A stretch of DNA of 62,503 nucleotides from a virus, in the IMG/VR virus record IMGVR_UViG_3300027834_000006, positions 1 to 62,503 of that record. One strand, given 5' to 3'. Positions within the stretch are counted from its first letter, which is position 1. Each line of letters begins with the position of its first letter. Of the stretch, positions 25,737 to 32,809 are shown piece after piece. Position numbers and translations under genes: made by a program. Below the pieces are notes generated by a model. The model was given only the letters and a program-made list of their open reading frames with translations. It had not been told where the DNA came from and made no database searches.

Positions 25737-26318
25737 TTACTCCTGTATTTCAAGAGAATCTATTTGTTCTTTGGGTTTGCGAGTTTTTTTGTCGGTATCC
25801 CATGAACCAGCTAGCATAGCACTGAAATAATGTTGTGCCGTTTCAATCACGCGTCTCAATAATCGCATGTCATCTTGTTGCATGTCTCTTACACTAAGAA
25901 GTTTACGTATTTTGCCAGCATTAAATACACCATACAATTGACCTATGGCGGCGTTGAGGAACCCGGGGGTCAACGTAGTAACATTAAAAAATGAAAGGCT
26001 GACACACTGGTCTTTTTTCATGGCAACCTCAATACGGTCATAAACCTTCTGGCCTTCGCTTGGTACAATACATACCGGATGTCCTATGATTTCAAACACA
26101 GACAATCCCAAGCTCCTATACCTCATTGCTCCACTCCTGTATTCCAAAAAAGCGGGAGTCGTCTTAGGCGGCGGGCCGTCCCGCCCTTTCTTTTTTAGCA
26201 CACAACCTAAACAACAAGTACAACCAGGATAGTCTTCATAGGGATGCTCTTTGTGAAAATCGCAATCCTTACGCGTTATAACGGTTTCATAGTCATCTGG
26301 ATTATGTTCAATTAACAT
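25737..26318 (-). CDS. STAS-like DUF4325 protein with N-terminal Cys cluster
   Basis: The 193-residue product has a cysteine-rich N-terminus ('YPGCTCCLGCVLKKKG') and then a STAS-like domain of the DUF4325 type ('VSLSFFNVTTLTPGFLNAAI'). A helical end follows. Such domains occur next to ATPase and signalling genes and often regulate. Two ATGs are adjacent; the second (26318) has better spacing from TTTGGAGG. It lies between thymidylate synthase and ribonucleotide reductase genes. Its role in this cluster is unknown. Confidence 0.7.
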   Translation of the reverse strand: MLIEHNPDDYETVITRKDCDFHKEHPYEDYPGCTCCLGCVLKKKGRDGPPPKTTPAFLEYRSGAMRYRSLGLSVFEIIGHPVCIVPSEGQKVYDRIEVAMKKDQCVSLSFFNVTTLTPGFLNAAIGQLYGVFNAGKIRKLLSVRDMQQDDMRLLRRVIETAQHYFSAMLAGSWDTDKKTRKPKEQIDSLEIQE

Positions 26319-26351
26319 CATTAACCTCCAAACAAAATAACATCAAAATGC

Positions 26352-27017
26352 TCACCGGACACCCAGCCCCATACGCATCTTGACCAGGTCTATGGCATAC
26401 CCGTAAAGATGCAATCCTTTTGAGGCCACAATCATTTCTCCGTCTTCTACCCCGATATTCTTTGCCATATATTCTTTGACCTGCTGGAGTCCGGCAAGAT
26501 TCGCCGGGAACCCACCCCATAAATCCCAACTTCTGAAATACATGATAAAATGAAGCTTGTCATCTTTAATCCGTGTGTCGATATGTCTCAGACAGGGGGG
26601 ATCTTCCAGGTCGATGTCTGAAGGCTGACCTATTTGCATAATAAGCTGGTTTGTACCGAAACCAAGTTTTTTATAACGATCGATCACCTTGTCCATTGAT
26701 AGCAGGAGACGTTCCCCGTAAGTGTATTGTTCATTGTCTTCCTTGATTCCGGTCATAAGGTAACGGGCTGCATATTCGTCAACATATTCCTGGGTAGTGG
26801 GAGGGGGTATTCCCAGCCATTGCGGAATGTCAGGCACATGGGGCATGGCTCCTGGGTGTTTGATGTGTATGGTGATATAGTCAAATTCCCTTCGCACTTG
26901 CCCTTCGAAACTTCCCAAGTCTATTTTATACTCGGCTACGTCTTTTTCCAGAATGCGACTCATTGTCTGAAACCAGGCATCCGGGATGGTAGTCGCCTCA
27001 ATTGAAATCGTGTCCAT
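26352..27017 (-). CDS. Thymidylate synthase, methanogen (archaeal) type
   Basis: The start at 27017 follows AAAGGAGAGTAACATA; a much longer open frame would overlap NeuB and has no binding site. The 221-residue product has the ThyA catalytic block 'DLEDPPCLRHIDTRI' with the nucleophilic Cys, then 'FIMYFRSWDLWGGFPANL', as in the short thymidylate synthases of methanogens rather than the 264-residue E. coli type. It would make dTMP, or alternatively hydroxymethylate a pyrimidine nucleotide, for phage DNA. It is four bases from the NeuB stop, linking nucleotide and sugar genes in one unit. Confidence 0.85.
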   Translation of the reverse strand: MDTISIEATTIPDAWFQTMSRILEKDVAEYKIDLGSFEGQVRREFDYITIHIKHPGAMPHVPDIPQWLGIPPPTTQEYVDEYAARYLMTGIKEDNEQYTYGERLLLSMDKVIDRYKKLGFGTNQLIMQIGQPSDIDLEDPPCLRHIDTRIKDDKLHFIMYFRSWDLWGGFPANLAGLQQVKEYMAKNIGVEDGEMIVASKGLHLYGYAIDLVKMRMGLGVR

Positions 27018-27021
27018 TATG

Positions 27022-27858
27022 TTACTCTCCTTTCGTTTCGGGGAGTTCTTCAAGATACCGATCTTTGTATTTCTCTTTTGTTTCCAGTTCCCTGAATTGC
27101 ATGCCCAGTGCACCGTTACCCAACAACTCACTGGCTTCTTTGGCATCCCTGCAAAGAGCAGCCAGCTTTTCCGGTCCATATGCTATCTCTGAGGTTGGCC
27201 CGTAGGATCTTCCTATCTTTATATGTACCTCTATGTATTTTACGCCCATACCCATAACAATCGCGGGGACTATCCTGTTATAACAATGATCGGAATAACC
27301 GATTTCAACATTGGAACCCTGCGAAAACGTGTCCCGTAAAGTATCAATTCGGTTCAAATTAGCCTCGTTTGGGTATGTCGGGTACAGTGAGACACAATGC
27401 ATTAGAACGATTTTGTCTCCTGGAAGATCCTGCTTGATCAAATCGATTGCTGACATATCGTTCCACATTCCAGTAGAAAGAAAAATGGTTTCCCAGTAAT
27501 GTTTTTTGATACGTTCCAGCATTTTTTCGGTTATCTGCCCGCTTGCAATTTTGATGTTCTTGACGTTTAACTCGGCCAGAATATCTACTATATGCGGGTG
27601 GTTCGCAGTTACGGCAAACTTCATACCCAGCTCTTCGGTCAGGTTTTTGAAAAGCATTAGGTTGTCAGTCGTCAATTGATCGCCTTTGTATTTTTTGACT
27701 TTATGCTGCCATCGCTCACCCATATAGTCAGTATCGAACATCTGTAATTTGAAATAGTGGGCACCGGACCGTGCCGCGTTTGCCAGGGTCTCTCCCAAAA
27801 GATCATAATTCCCATTCCAGTAATTAGCCGGATCACAAATTATCTTTATTTCTTGCAT
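27022..27858 (-). CDS. neuB: Nonulosonate (sialic acid) synthase, no SAF domain
   Basis: The 278-residue product is a NeuB-type TIM barrel: 'AARSGAHYFKLQMFDTDY', 'IKIASGQITEKMLERI', 'ETIFLSTGMWNDMSAIDL', 'IVLMHCVSLYPTYPNEANL', 'NVEIGYSDHC' and 'VKYIEVHIKIGRSYG'. It condenses a HexNAc with phosphoenolpyruvate. Family members are usually ~340 residues with a C-terminal antifreeze-like SAF domain that completes the neighbouring active site; that domain is missing here and was not found nearby. AGGAGGACAGTAC precedes the ATG. The substrate would come from NeuC. Confidence 0.88.
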   Translation of the reverse strand: MQEIKIICDPANYWNGNYDLLGETLANAARSGAHYFKLQMFDTDYMGERWQHKVKKYKGDQLTTDNLMLFKNLTEELGMKFAVTANHPHIVDILAELNVKNIKIASGQITEKMLERIKKHYWETIFLSTGMWNDMSAIDLIKQDLPGDKIVLMHCVSLYPTYPNEANLNRIDTLRDTFSQGSNVEIGYSDHCYNRIVPAIVMGMGVKYIEVHIKIGRSYGPTSEIAYGPEKLAALCRDAKEASELLGNGALGMQFRELETKEKYKDRYLEELPETKGE

Positions 27859-27881
27859 GTACTGTCCTCCTATTATAAAAA

Positions 27882-28142
27882 TTAATCTAAATTTAATTTA
27901 TGGTTTCTTATGCGTCCCGCAAGGGAAAGAGGAAATTGCGGTGTATTTTTTTTTGTTCTTGGCACATGGAGGTTATCGAGCTCTCTGTGTGCATGCTCTA
28001 TCTCTGTCAATGCTACCCTTAATTTAGTAGATACTTCTGTATGGGAATTTTCTATCTTTCTTGCAACCGATAGAGGAACTGCTTTTTCTTTTTTCGAAAC
28101 GTATCTACCATAAAAAGCATTAAAATCCGATATTTCGGTCAT
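27882..28142 (-). CDS. Small helical protein, unknown
   Basis: The start at 28142 lies four bases after the upstream stop and follows GGGGTAGCGAG. The 86-residue product is helical and basic at the C-terminus ('KLRVALTEIEHAHRELDNL', 'FPLSLAGRIRNHKLNLD'). No cysteines, signal peptide or membrane helix are present. It is part of a string of small overlapping genes in the nucleotide section. Confidence 0.65.
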   Translation of the reverse strand: MTEISDFNAFYGRYVSKKEKAVPLSVARKIENSHTEVSTKLRVALTEIEHAHRELDNLHVPRTKKNTPQFPLSLAGRIRNHKLNLD

Positions 28143-28146
28143 CTCG

Positions 28147-28530
28147 CTACCCCTCGTCCGGTGTCTTGCTGCAACTATCGAATGACTTTTCAAATACTTC
28201 GATTTGATTTTGTCGGCATCGCTGCCTGAACAACCCCTCCAACAAAATCAGATAATTGATAAAGTCTCCGATTTTTGCATCGACCAAAGCTTCAGTAATC
28301 CTGGTCGGCTCCGAGTCTGCCATCTCAATCAAATCCATTACAGACACTTCGTGCTTTACCATCATGCCATGCAGTGACTCTTCTGGAGACTCCGCTTTTA
28401 TTCGCGCTGCAACTTTGAAATTATGAAACCTATCACCATCGACAGCGTATTCCTCGGCTTTTGACACCAATGTTGTTTTTATTTTCTCCAGTCTTGCATC
28501 TAACATTTCATCGAATTCTTCAGAAGTCAT
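28147..28530 (-). CDS. Conserved phage all-alpha protein (MazG/Nmad-like)
   Basis: The ATG at 28530 follows AAAGGAGGAAAC, so the in-frame ATG 15 bases upstream is not used. The 127-residue product is helical, with 'SKAEEYAVDGDRFHNFKVAA', 'SLHGMMVKHEVSVMDLIEMA' and 'DAKIGDFINYLILLEGLF', a pattern seen in many phages near nucleotide genes. It resembles all-alpha NTP pyrophosphohydrolase or nucleotide-modification-associated families, but the exact family was not confirmed. Confidence 0.65.
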   Translation of the reverse strand: MTSEEFDEMLDARLEKIKTTLVSKAEEYAVDGDRFHNFKVAARIKAESPEESLHGMMVKHEVSVMDLIEMADSEPTRITEALVDAKIGDFINYLILLEGLFRQRCRQNQIEVFEKSFDSCSKTPDEG

Positions 28531-28541
28531 GTTTCCTCCTT

Positions 28542-28826
28542 TCATATCAATTGTACCGTGTGCTTAAATTCATGCTCGAAGCCACATTTGTCACAGTGAC
28601 AATAGTAGCCGATGCTAAAGCAACCGTCCGAATCTGTGCGTATTTCGTAGTCTTCACGGAGGGTATCTTTTAAAATGGTCGGCTTTGTCGCTTCGTTCAT
28701 TAGTTTCATATAGTCATCGCTTGATATTTTGCCATATTCTTTTCTTGCTTTTTTGAACGTAGCGCTCTGCTTTTCTGTTGCTATTTTTTTACATCGCGGG
28801 CATACCCCCCAACTATCTGCGCTCAT
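28542..28826 (-). CDS. Small two-site zinc protein
   Basis: The 94-residue product has 'GVCPRCKKI' near the start and 'YYCHCDKCGFEHEFKH' near the end, likely a single zinc ribbon made from both ends. AAAAGGAGGTATAAAG precedes the ATG. The stop overlaps the leader of the next gene. Nucleic acid binding is plausible. Confidence 0.7.
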   Translation of the reverse strand: MSADSWGVCPRCKKIATEKQSATFKKARKEYGKISSDDYMKLMNEATKPTILKDTLREDYEIRTDSDGCFSIGYYCHCDKCGFEHEFKHTVQLI

Positions 28827-28927
28827 CTTTATACCTCCTTTTTTAATTTAAGTGCTGACAACGGCAAAACCATCTGTTATGCTATATCTAATCCATAAAT
28901 CATGGAGGTGGATGGTATCTTGCCATT

Positions 28928-28950
28928 AGGGGGGGGCGAAAGCTCCCCCT
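28928..28950. other. GAAA-tetraloop hairpin in a 254-bp gap
   Basis: AGGGGGGGGC-GAAA-GCTCCCCCT forms a strong stem capped by a GNRA tetraloop when read on the + strand. On the - strand, the transcribed one, the loop is TTTC and no T-run follows, so it is not a typical terminator there. The gap 28827-29080 has otherwise only a candidate 28-residue frame. A processing, attenuation or RNA-stability role is possible. Confidence 0.5.
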
Positions 28951-28960
28951 TTCCACTATA

Positions 28961-29047
28961 TCATTCCCCTGCATTATCATAATCTTGAGGCCCACGAAAG
29001 GTACGTGTTCCACCGGTCTCTGAAATGATATCGATGGGTTTGTCCAT
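28961..29047 (-). CDS. Candidate 28-residue open frame
   Basis: This short frame would encode 'MDKPIDIISETGGTRTFRG' followed by PQDYDNAGE. It has a protein-like composition, but no ribosome binding site precedes the ATG. It may be the remnant of a longer gene. Included as a low-confidence call because it fills an otherwise empty gap. Confidence 0.25.
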   Translation of the reverse strand: MDKPIDIISETGGTRTFRGPQDYDNAGE

Positions 29048-29080
29048 TTCTGTGCAATCAACAGAAGTTTCGACAATTCC

Positions 29081-29197
29081 TCATATCCTCGTTAGCCACT
29101 CATATTCCCCCGTAAAAACATGAACGACAAACCCTAAAAATGCCAAAAAAAGATAAAAATAAATAATTTTTTTTACTCCCGAAGACAGGTTGTCCAT
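29081..29197 (-). CDS. Small single-pass membrane protein
   Basis: The start at 29197 follows AATAGGTGAGAAA and lies four bases after the stop of the preceding small zinc protein. The 38-residue product is 'MDNLSSGVKK' followed by one membrane helix ('IIYFYLFLAFLGFVVHVF') and 'TGEYEWLTRI'. A longer in-frame start overlaps the preceding gene and is less likely. Function unknown. Confidence 0.65.
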   Translation of the reverse strand: MDNLSSGVKKIIYFYLFLAFLGFVVHVFTGEYEWLTRI

Positions 29198-29201
29198 TTT
29201 C

Positions 29202-29354
29202 TCACCTATTCCTATTGATCCACCAAGTTTCTTCCACGGTTTTTGCTGTCTTCTCGCACCCAGGACGGGTGCACACATATCTTATTTGATCGCTTATCCA
29301 CAACGAGAACGGAGATTGCCTGAATTTATGTCCGAATATCTTACATACCCACAT
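29202..29354 (-). CDS. DUF1660-like small prophage/phage protein
   Basis: The 50-residue product begins 'MWVCKIFGHKFRQSPF' and contains 'YVCTRPGCEKTAK', the Cys/His pattern of small DUF1660-type phage proteins (CxxFGHK then CxxxxC). A strong GGAGGGTTTAGC precedes the ATG, which lies one base after the primase stop. It shares no frame with the overlapping longer open frame on the same strand. Confidence 0.72.
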   Translation of the reverse strand: MWVCKIFGHKFRQSPFSLWISDQIRYVCTRPGCEKTAKTVEETWWINRNR

Positions 29355-29355
29355 G

Positions 29356-30303
29356 CTAAACCCTCCTGCCCCATAAAAGTTCGTTCACCATTTCCATATT
29401 ACTGCATATGCCCGGTACGCGTAAATCGTATTTCAGCATGGGTGCAATGTTTCTCACTATTTTAACCCGGCCTTTCAATGTAGAATCATCATGTTCCGAA
29501 AAAACTCTCTGCACATATCGATCAATCAGAGGAACCGCCAATTCATCCAGAACCTCATTAATCAAATAACCTGTTTCACCAAGAAAAACCGAGTCGGGAT
29601 CTTTACCTTCAGGCAATTCTACGATCTTCGGTGATATCCAACGATCAAGAAAAAGAGAAAGCGACTTGTACATGGCATTCCTACCGGCCTTATCTCCATC
29701 GAAAACGAGTGTGACGTTATTCGTTATACGAGACATCAATAGAACATGGCCCTTGGTGACGGCAGTTCCATTAGAGGCAACCACATTATATTTCCCCATG
29801 GCCTGTAGCGCGAAACAATCAAAAATGCCCTCCACCATATACAATACTTTCTTCGAATCAGGAGAATCCAGGGCTTTATCTATGCCAAAAAGACACTTTC
29901 CCTTTGAATATATCTCCGATGTAAGCGAATTGATGTATTTGGATCTCGTCCCTTCATCTATAGAACGACCAACAAACCCCACTACATGCTTATCAAGGTC
30001 ATATATGGGGATCATGATTCTGTCCCTATAGAAATCGTAAATGTCATTACCCTTTCTCACCACCAGGCCAACCGCGAAGGCCAGGTCAAGAAGGATGGGC
30101 CTGTTTTTGATCTTTTGATAAAAAGAATTACCCCGCCGTATAGCCAGTCCCAAGTTATTGCTCCTGCAAACTTTCTCGGATACCCCCCTTTTCGACATAT
30201 ACAACCTTGCCCTTTTGCCCACAGCAGTAATCCCCCAGAACTTCTTCTCGTAAAATCGTGCTGCTATCTGATTAATTCTATACAGGTTCCTAGGTTTTCT
30301 CAT
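29356..30303 (-). CDS. DnaG-type primase catalytic (TOPRIM) half
   Basis: The 315-residue product corresponds to the RNA polymerase core of DnaG. 'YMSKRGVSEKVCRSNNLGLA' aligns with the N-subdomain, 'DRIMIPIYDLDKHVVGFVGR' follows, and the TOPRIM part has 'VLYMVEGIFDCFALQAMG' (catalytic Glu) and 'NVTLVFDGDKAGRNAM' (DxD). The N-terminal CHC2 zinc domain is missing; a separate gene for it is at 41633-42112 on the other strand. The start overlaps a 31-residue gene as ATGA. It makes replication primers. Confidence 0.9.
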   Translation of the reverse strand: MRKPRNLYRINQIAARFYEKKFWGITAVGKRARLYMSKRGVSEKVCRSNNLGLAIRRGNSFYQKIKNRPILLDLAFAVGLVVRKGNDIYDFYRDRIMIPIYDLDKHVVGFVGRSIDEGTRSKYINSLTSEIYSKGKCLFGIDKALDSPDSKKVLYMVEGIFDCFALQAMGKYNVVASNGTAVTKGHVLLMSRITNNVTLVFDGDKAGRNAMYKSLSLFLDRWISPKIVELPEGKDPDSVFLGETGYLINEVLDELAVPLIDRYVQRVFSEHDDSTLKGRVKIVRNIAPMLKYDLRVPGICSNMEMVNELLWGRRV

Positions 30304-30395
30304 TTGCCTGTCTTCTCCAGATAATGATCAACCAAAATATAAAATTCTAACCTGTCGGCAATAGCAGAATGTTGGCAAAAAACTTCAAATTTCAT
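30300..30395 (-). CDS. 31-residue leader gene of the primase
   Basis: The frame starts with ATG at 30395 after CCGGGGAGAAACTC and ends in an ATGA overlap with the primase start. The product begins 'MKFEVFCQHSAIADRLEF' and ends 'DHYLEKTGK'. It lies directly downstream of a good promoter (30427-30455). It could be a small regulator or act mainly to couple translation of the primase. Confidence 0.6.
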   Translation of the reverse strand: MKFEVFCQHSAIADRLEFYILVDHYLEKTGK

Positions 30396-30426
30396 GAGTT
30401 TCTCCCCGGGAAAGTCAGTTTAACAA

Positions 30427-30455
30427 ATAATAACACACAATAAATAACATGTCAA
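30427..30455 (-). promoter_or_regulatory. Early promoter, family TTGACA-N17-TAnnnT (primase)
   Basis: On the - strand TTGACA (30450-30455) is followed after exactly 17 bases by TATTAT (30427-30432), with TGT just before it as an extended -10. The sequence ahead of the -35 includes ATTATTC, shared with the other family members. It lies upstream of the 31-residue gene and the primase. Confidence 0.75.
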
Positions 30456-30461
30456 GAATAA

Positions 30462-31199
30462 TCACAAATAAAGAGGTACCCCGTTTGGACCAAATGAGGT
30501 GGCATCAATATGACTCATAACATAATCTTCTACGGTTATACGCCCCTCCAAATCCACTTTTTTAATCATGGCCTCGTTACCCCTATAGCTCATCCCCCAG
30601 TTATCACAAAGTAACTGGCCCACTCTATTTCGGAGTTCATCACTGATAATCCTGTGAAGTATAATATGATCCGCTACGTATTGGGCGGAAGAAGGGTTTT
30701 GTGAGTATTTACCTGTTATTTTCTTAACTTCTTTATAGGTGGGGCCATCAAACCATTTTATGCGGATACCTGTTCCCCAAAAACCATCACCGTATCTTGC
30801 CAGTAAAATAAAACCAATTCCCGGAAATTGGTCTTTTAATTCTCTTCCGATTTTCTCCTTTCCCAATATCAACTTATCTCCCGGGGGAGTTTTGTACAAG
30901 GCCTGTTCCGTCTCTTTAATGTCACACGATATCCCGTTCCTTAGTTTTGTAACTTCTGTTTGCAAGGAAGACATTAGTTTTATTATTTCAGAATGGGTAG
31001 ATTCGGGATCGATGCAGGAACTACAAAGCTCAGGGTATAGAGGGCAAGTCTGACAATAACTACGCAAGCCCTGGTTATACAACTTGCAATATCCACATCC
31101 TTCAATCATCATTTTGTCAACACGTTCAAGCTCCCTCGATATATCCCTCCATTTATCTGCTGTATCATTTTTTTGTTTTAAAAATTCATCATTATTCAT
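30462..31199 (-). CDS. Fused Cys-rich + LPD29-like protein
   Basis: The 245-residue product joins two modules that occur as separate genes on the + strand. Residues 1-75 match the Cys-rich family ('EGCGYCKLYNQG', 'CQTCPLYPELCSSC'). Residues ~115-190 match an LPD29-like domain ('IGRELKDQFPGIGFILL', 'IKWFDGPTYKEVKKITGKY'). The C-terminus ('LCDNWGMSYRGNEAM...VEDYV') matches the tails of the paralogues at 35334 and 38680. This is the only member on the - strand. Fusion suggests the two modules act together. GGGGAGGGGAAAAAAC precedes the ATG. Confidence 0.82.
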   Translation of the reverse strand: MNNDEFLKQKNDTADKWRDISRELERVDKMMIEGCGYCKLYNQGLRSYCQTCPLYPELCSSCIDPESTHSEIIKLMSSLQTEVTKLRNGISCDIKETEQALYKTPPGDKLILGKEKIGRELKDQFPGIGFILLARYGDGFWGTGIRIKWFDGPTYKEVKKITGKYSQNPSSAQYVADHIILHRIISDELRNRVGQLLCDNWGMSYRGNEAMIKKVDLEGRITVEDYVMSHIDATSFGPNGVPLYL

Positions 31200-31226
31200 G
31201 TTTTTTCCCCTCCCCTTATAAGGTTA

Positions 31227-31415
31227 TCATATCAAATCCCAGAAATGCTCATCGACTGTTGCTGTATAATCGTAATTCAAATCCTCTGATTCCTCTATGA
31301 GAAGAGATGCGAATCGATGAATAATTTCTATTTGGGCATCAGTTACGTTGACAGTTTTCCCGGCAGTAATCTTAGCGCCTTTTTTACCGGTAACCATCGT
31401 TTCAGGCTTTTTCAT
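31227..31415 (-). CDS. Small acidic helical protein, unknown
   Basis: The 62-residue product starts 'MKKPETMVTGKKGAKITAG' and then has a helical acidic part ('QIEIIHRFASLLIEESEDL'). GAGGAATGAATC precedes the ATG. No motif was recognised. It belongs to the leftward early cluster of small genes. Confidence 0.65.
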   Translation of the reverse strand: MKKPETMVTGKKGAKITAGKTVNVTDAQIEIIHRFASLLIEESEDLNYDYTATVDEHFWDLI

Positions 31416-31425
31416 GATTCATTCC

Positions 31426-31635
31426 TCATTTTGCTCTTTCCTCCAAAGTTCTTCTTACCTGCTCCATCGCCCAATCAAGCTTATCTTCTGGCATAGCATC
31501 AACAGCTTCATTAATAGGTGTTTCCAACCTATGAAAGCAATACATTTGTTTAAATAGATGTTGCTGTTCTTTCGTACACTCAGCCAATCCTTCCTTCAGT
31601 TGCTTTCTCGCAAAATCCTGTAACTGATTGTTCAT
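31426..31635 (-). CDS. Small helical protein, unknown
   Basis: The start at 31635 follows TTTAGGAGGGAGTAGC. The 69-residue product is helical and charged ('LQDFARKQLKEGLAECTKEQ', 'EDKLDWAMEQVRRTLEERAK'). It is transcribed from its own promoter (31683-31711), whose leader resembles that of the gene at 32925-33200. Confidence 0.7.
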   Translation of the reverse strand: MNNQLQDFARKQLKEGLAECTKEQQHLFKQMYCFHRLETPINEAVDAMPEDKLDWAMEQVRRTLEERAK

Positions 31636-31682
31636 GCTACTCCCTCCTAAATGATTTTCCAAATTCACCAAACTCAACAAAA

Positions 31683-31711
31683 ATACTAACACATGAGAGG
31701 GCTTGTGTCAA
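31683..31711 (-). promoter_or_regulatory. Early promoter, family TTGACA-N17-TAnnnT
   Basis: TTGACA (31706-31711, - strand) and TAGTAT (31683-31688) are separated by 17 bases, with TGT before the -10. The leader that follows contains GAATTTGGAAAATCATTTAGGAGG-like sequence, shared in form with the leader at 33201-33244. Confidence 0.75.
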
Positions 31712-31726
31712 GAAAAAAAATAATAT

Positions 31727-31918
31727 TCATGAGGTCTCGGGTTTGTATCCCGAGCAAAGATGAACTCCCAAAATCGTAAGAGTGCAATTTTGTTTTGAGT
31801 CATAATCTCTTGTGAATTCAGATATCTTGTTGTTTCTGGTAATTTCCCAATTCGTACACCTACCCTCTGTATTCCAGTAGCAATTATTTATACCCCCCTC
31901 TAATTCTATCCCATGCAT
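31727..31918 (-). CDS. Small Cys-containing protein, unknown
   Basis: The start at 31918 follows TTAGGAGAGAGTAGA. The 63-residue product has five cysteines ('NCYWNTEGRCTNWEI', 'NCTLTILGVHLCSGYKPE'), consistent with a small zinc or disulphide fold. A longer in-frame start at 31954 lacks a binding site. It lies between two leftward small genes. Confidence 0.65.
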   Translation of the reverse strand: MHGIELEGGINNCYWNTEGRCTNWEITRNNKISEFTRDYDSKQNCTLTILGVHLCSGYKPETS

Positions 31919-31947
31919 TCTACTCTCTCCTAAGTAAGTTGTGCAGT

Positions 31948-32163
31948 CTACCAAAAATCAATACTGCAATAAACCGGTCCTATCCACAGGCTAAGCCCAA
32001 AATCATAGTGATAGCCCATGTCAAAGCCGAAGCCCCAACGGAGCAAGGTTATCTCAACCTGGATATGGTCTGATTCAAACTGCCAATGATACCAGGGTTT
32101 ATTGTGTGAAAAAGGTTTGAATGTATCAGTCACTCTACCTCCCAAGTAATTCTTTGAGCGCAT
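31948..32163 (-). CDS. Small aromatic-rich protein, unknown
   Basis: The product is 71 residues from the ATG at 32163, which overlaps the upstream stop as TAATG, or 61 residues from a GTG at 32133 preceded by TTGGGAGGTAGA. It is rich in Trp, Tyr and Phe ('PWYHWQFESDHIQVEITLL', 'GYHYDFGLSLWIGPVYCSI') and may be a small beta-barrel or membrane-associated protein. Which start is used is uncertain. Confidence 0.6.
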   Translation of the reverse strand: MRSKNYLGGRVTDTFKPFSHNKPWYHWQFESDHIQVEITLLRWGFGFDMGYHYDFGLSLWIGPVYCSIDFW

Positions 32164-32333
32164 TAGTCTTTTACATAATCATCGGTCTGAAATGCACCGT
32201 CCCCCTCAAGAAGTTCCGCGCGGGATATGTCAACAATTACTTTGCTCTCTGGGGAGCAGTTTTCGTTCAACCATCTTATCAAAGGCCTGGCAGCCTCCTC
32301 AAATGTTATGTATTGATAGGTTTTAAAAATCAT
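32163..32333 (-). CDS. 56-residue early protein, unknown
   Basis: The frame starts at ATG 32333 behind a very strong GGAGGAGGTACGC. The product begins 'MIFKTYQYITFEEAARPLI' and includes 'WLNENCSPESKVIVDISRAE'. It looks like a small alpha/beta protein. It has its own promoter (32367-32395) and its stop overlaps the next ATG. Confidence 0.72.
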   Translation of the reverse strand: MIFKTYQYITFEEAARPLIRWLNENCSPESKVIVDISRAELLEGDGAFQTDDYVKD

Positions 32334-32366
32334 GCGTACCTCCTCCGTGAATTAGTTTAGAAAAAG

Positions 32367-32395
32367 AGAGTAACATACAAAAGATCCCTTGTCAA
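32367..32395 (-). promoter_or_regulatory. Early promoter, family TTGACA-N17-TAnnnT
   Basis: TTGACA (32390-32395, - strand) is followed after 17 bases by TACTCT (32367-32372), with TGT before it. It drives the 56-residue gene. Upstream ATTATTC is shared with the primase promoter. Confidence 0.7.
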
Positions 32396-32778
32396 GAATA
32401 ATGTTTGGAGTATTTCGCAATCCACTCCTTCAATTCTATTATCTTTTTGTCTTCCGCTTGCATTTTGTTTCGTTTTTGCATGTGACCACAGGACACAAAT
32501 TTCCATACATGGTTTTTCTGACTTCCTCCCAACGATGACCGTATTCGAGATTTTTCTTTTTTTTCACTTTCGGCATCAACCAATCGAACAAGACAACCCA
32601 ACCTATGGTGCTTAAATTCACCAACCAAAGCAGTTTCCATCCATTCTACCAATGTTCGATCCTCAATGCAATATTGGACGCTCATCCATCTCCAAAGATT
32701 TTGTAAATCGTCAGCATTTTGTACTTCTCTAGCCTCCATGCCACCATCAACAGACTCAAAATATATAAAATTTTTCAT
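32392..32778 (-). CDS. Early protein, unknown
   Basis: The 128-residue product starts 'MKNFIYFESVDGGMEAREV' and contains a helical part with several Trp ('LWRWMSVQYCIEDRTLVEWM') and a basic C-terminal half. No family was recognised. It follows its own promoter at 32810-32838. Its stop codon overlaps the next promoter's -35 region. Confidence 0.7.
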   Translation of the reverse strand: MKNFIYFESVDGGMEAREVQNADDLQNLWRWMSVQYCIEDRTLVEWMETALVGEFKHHRLGCLVRLVDAESEKKEKSRIRSSLGGSQKNHVWKFVSCGHMQKRNKMQAEDKKIIELKEWIAKYSKHYS

Positions 32779-32809
32779 CGGATATCCCCCAAGAAAGTTA
32801 TTTCAGCAA

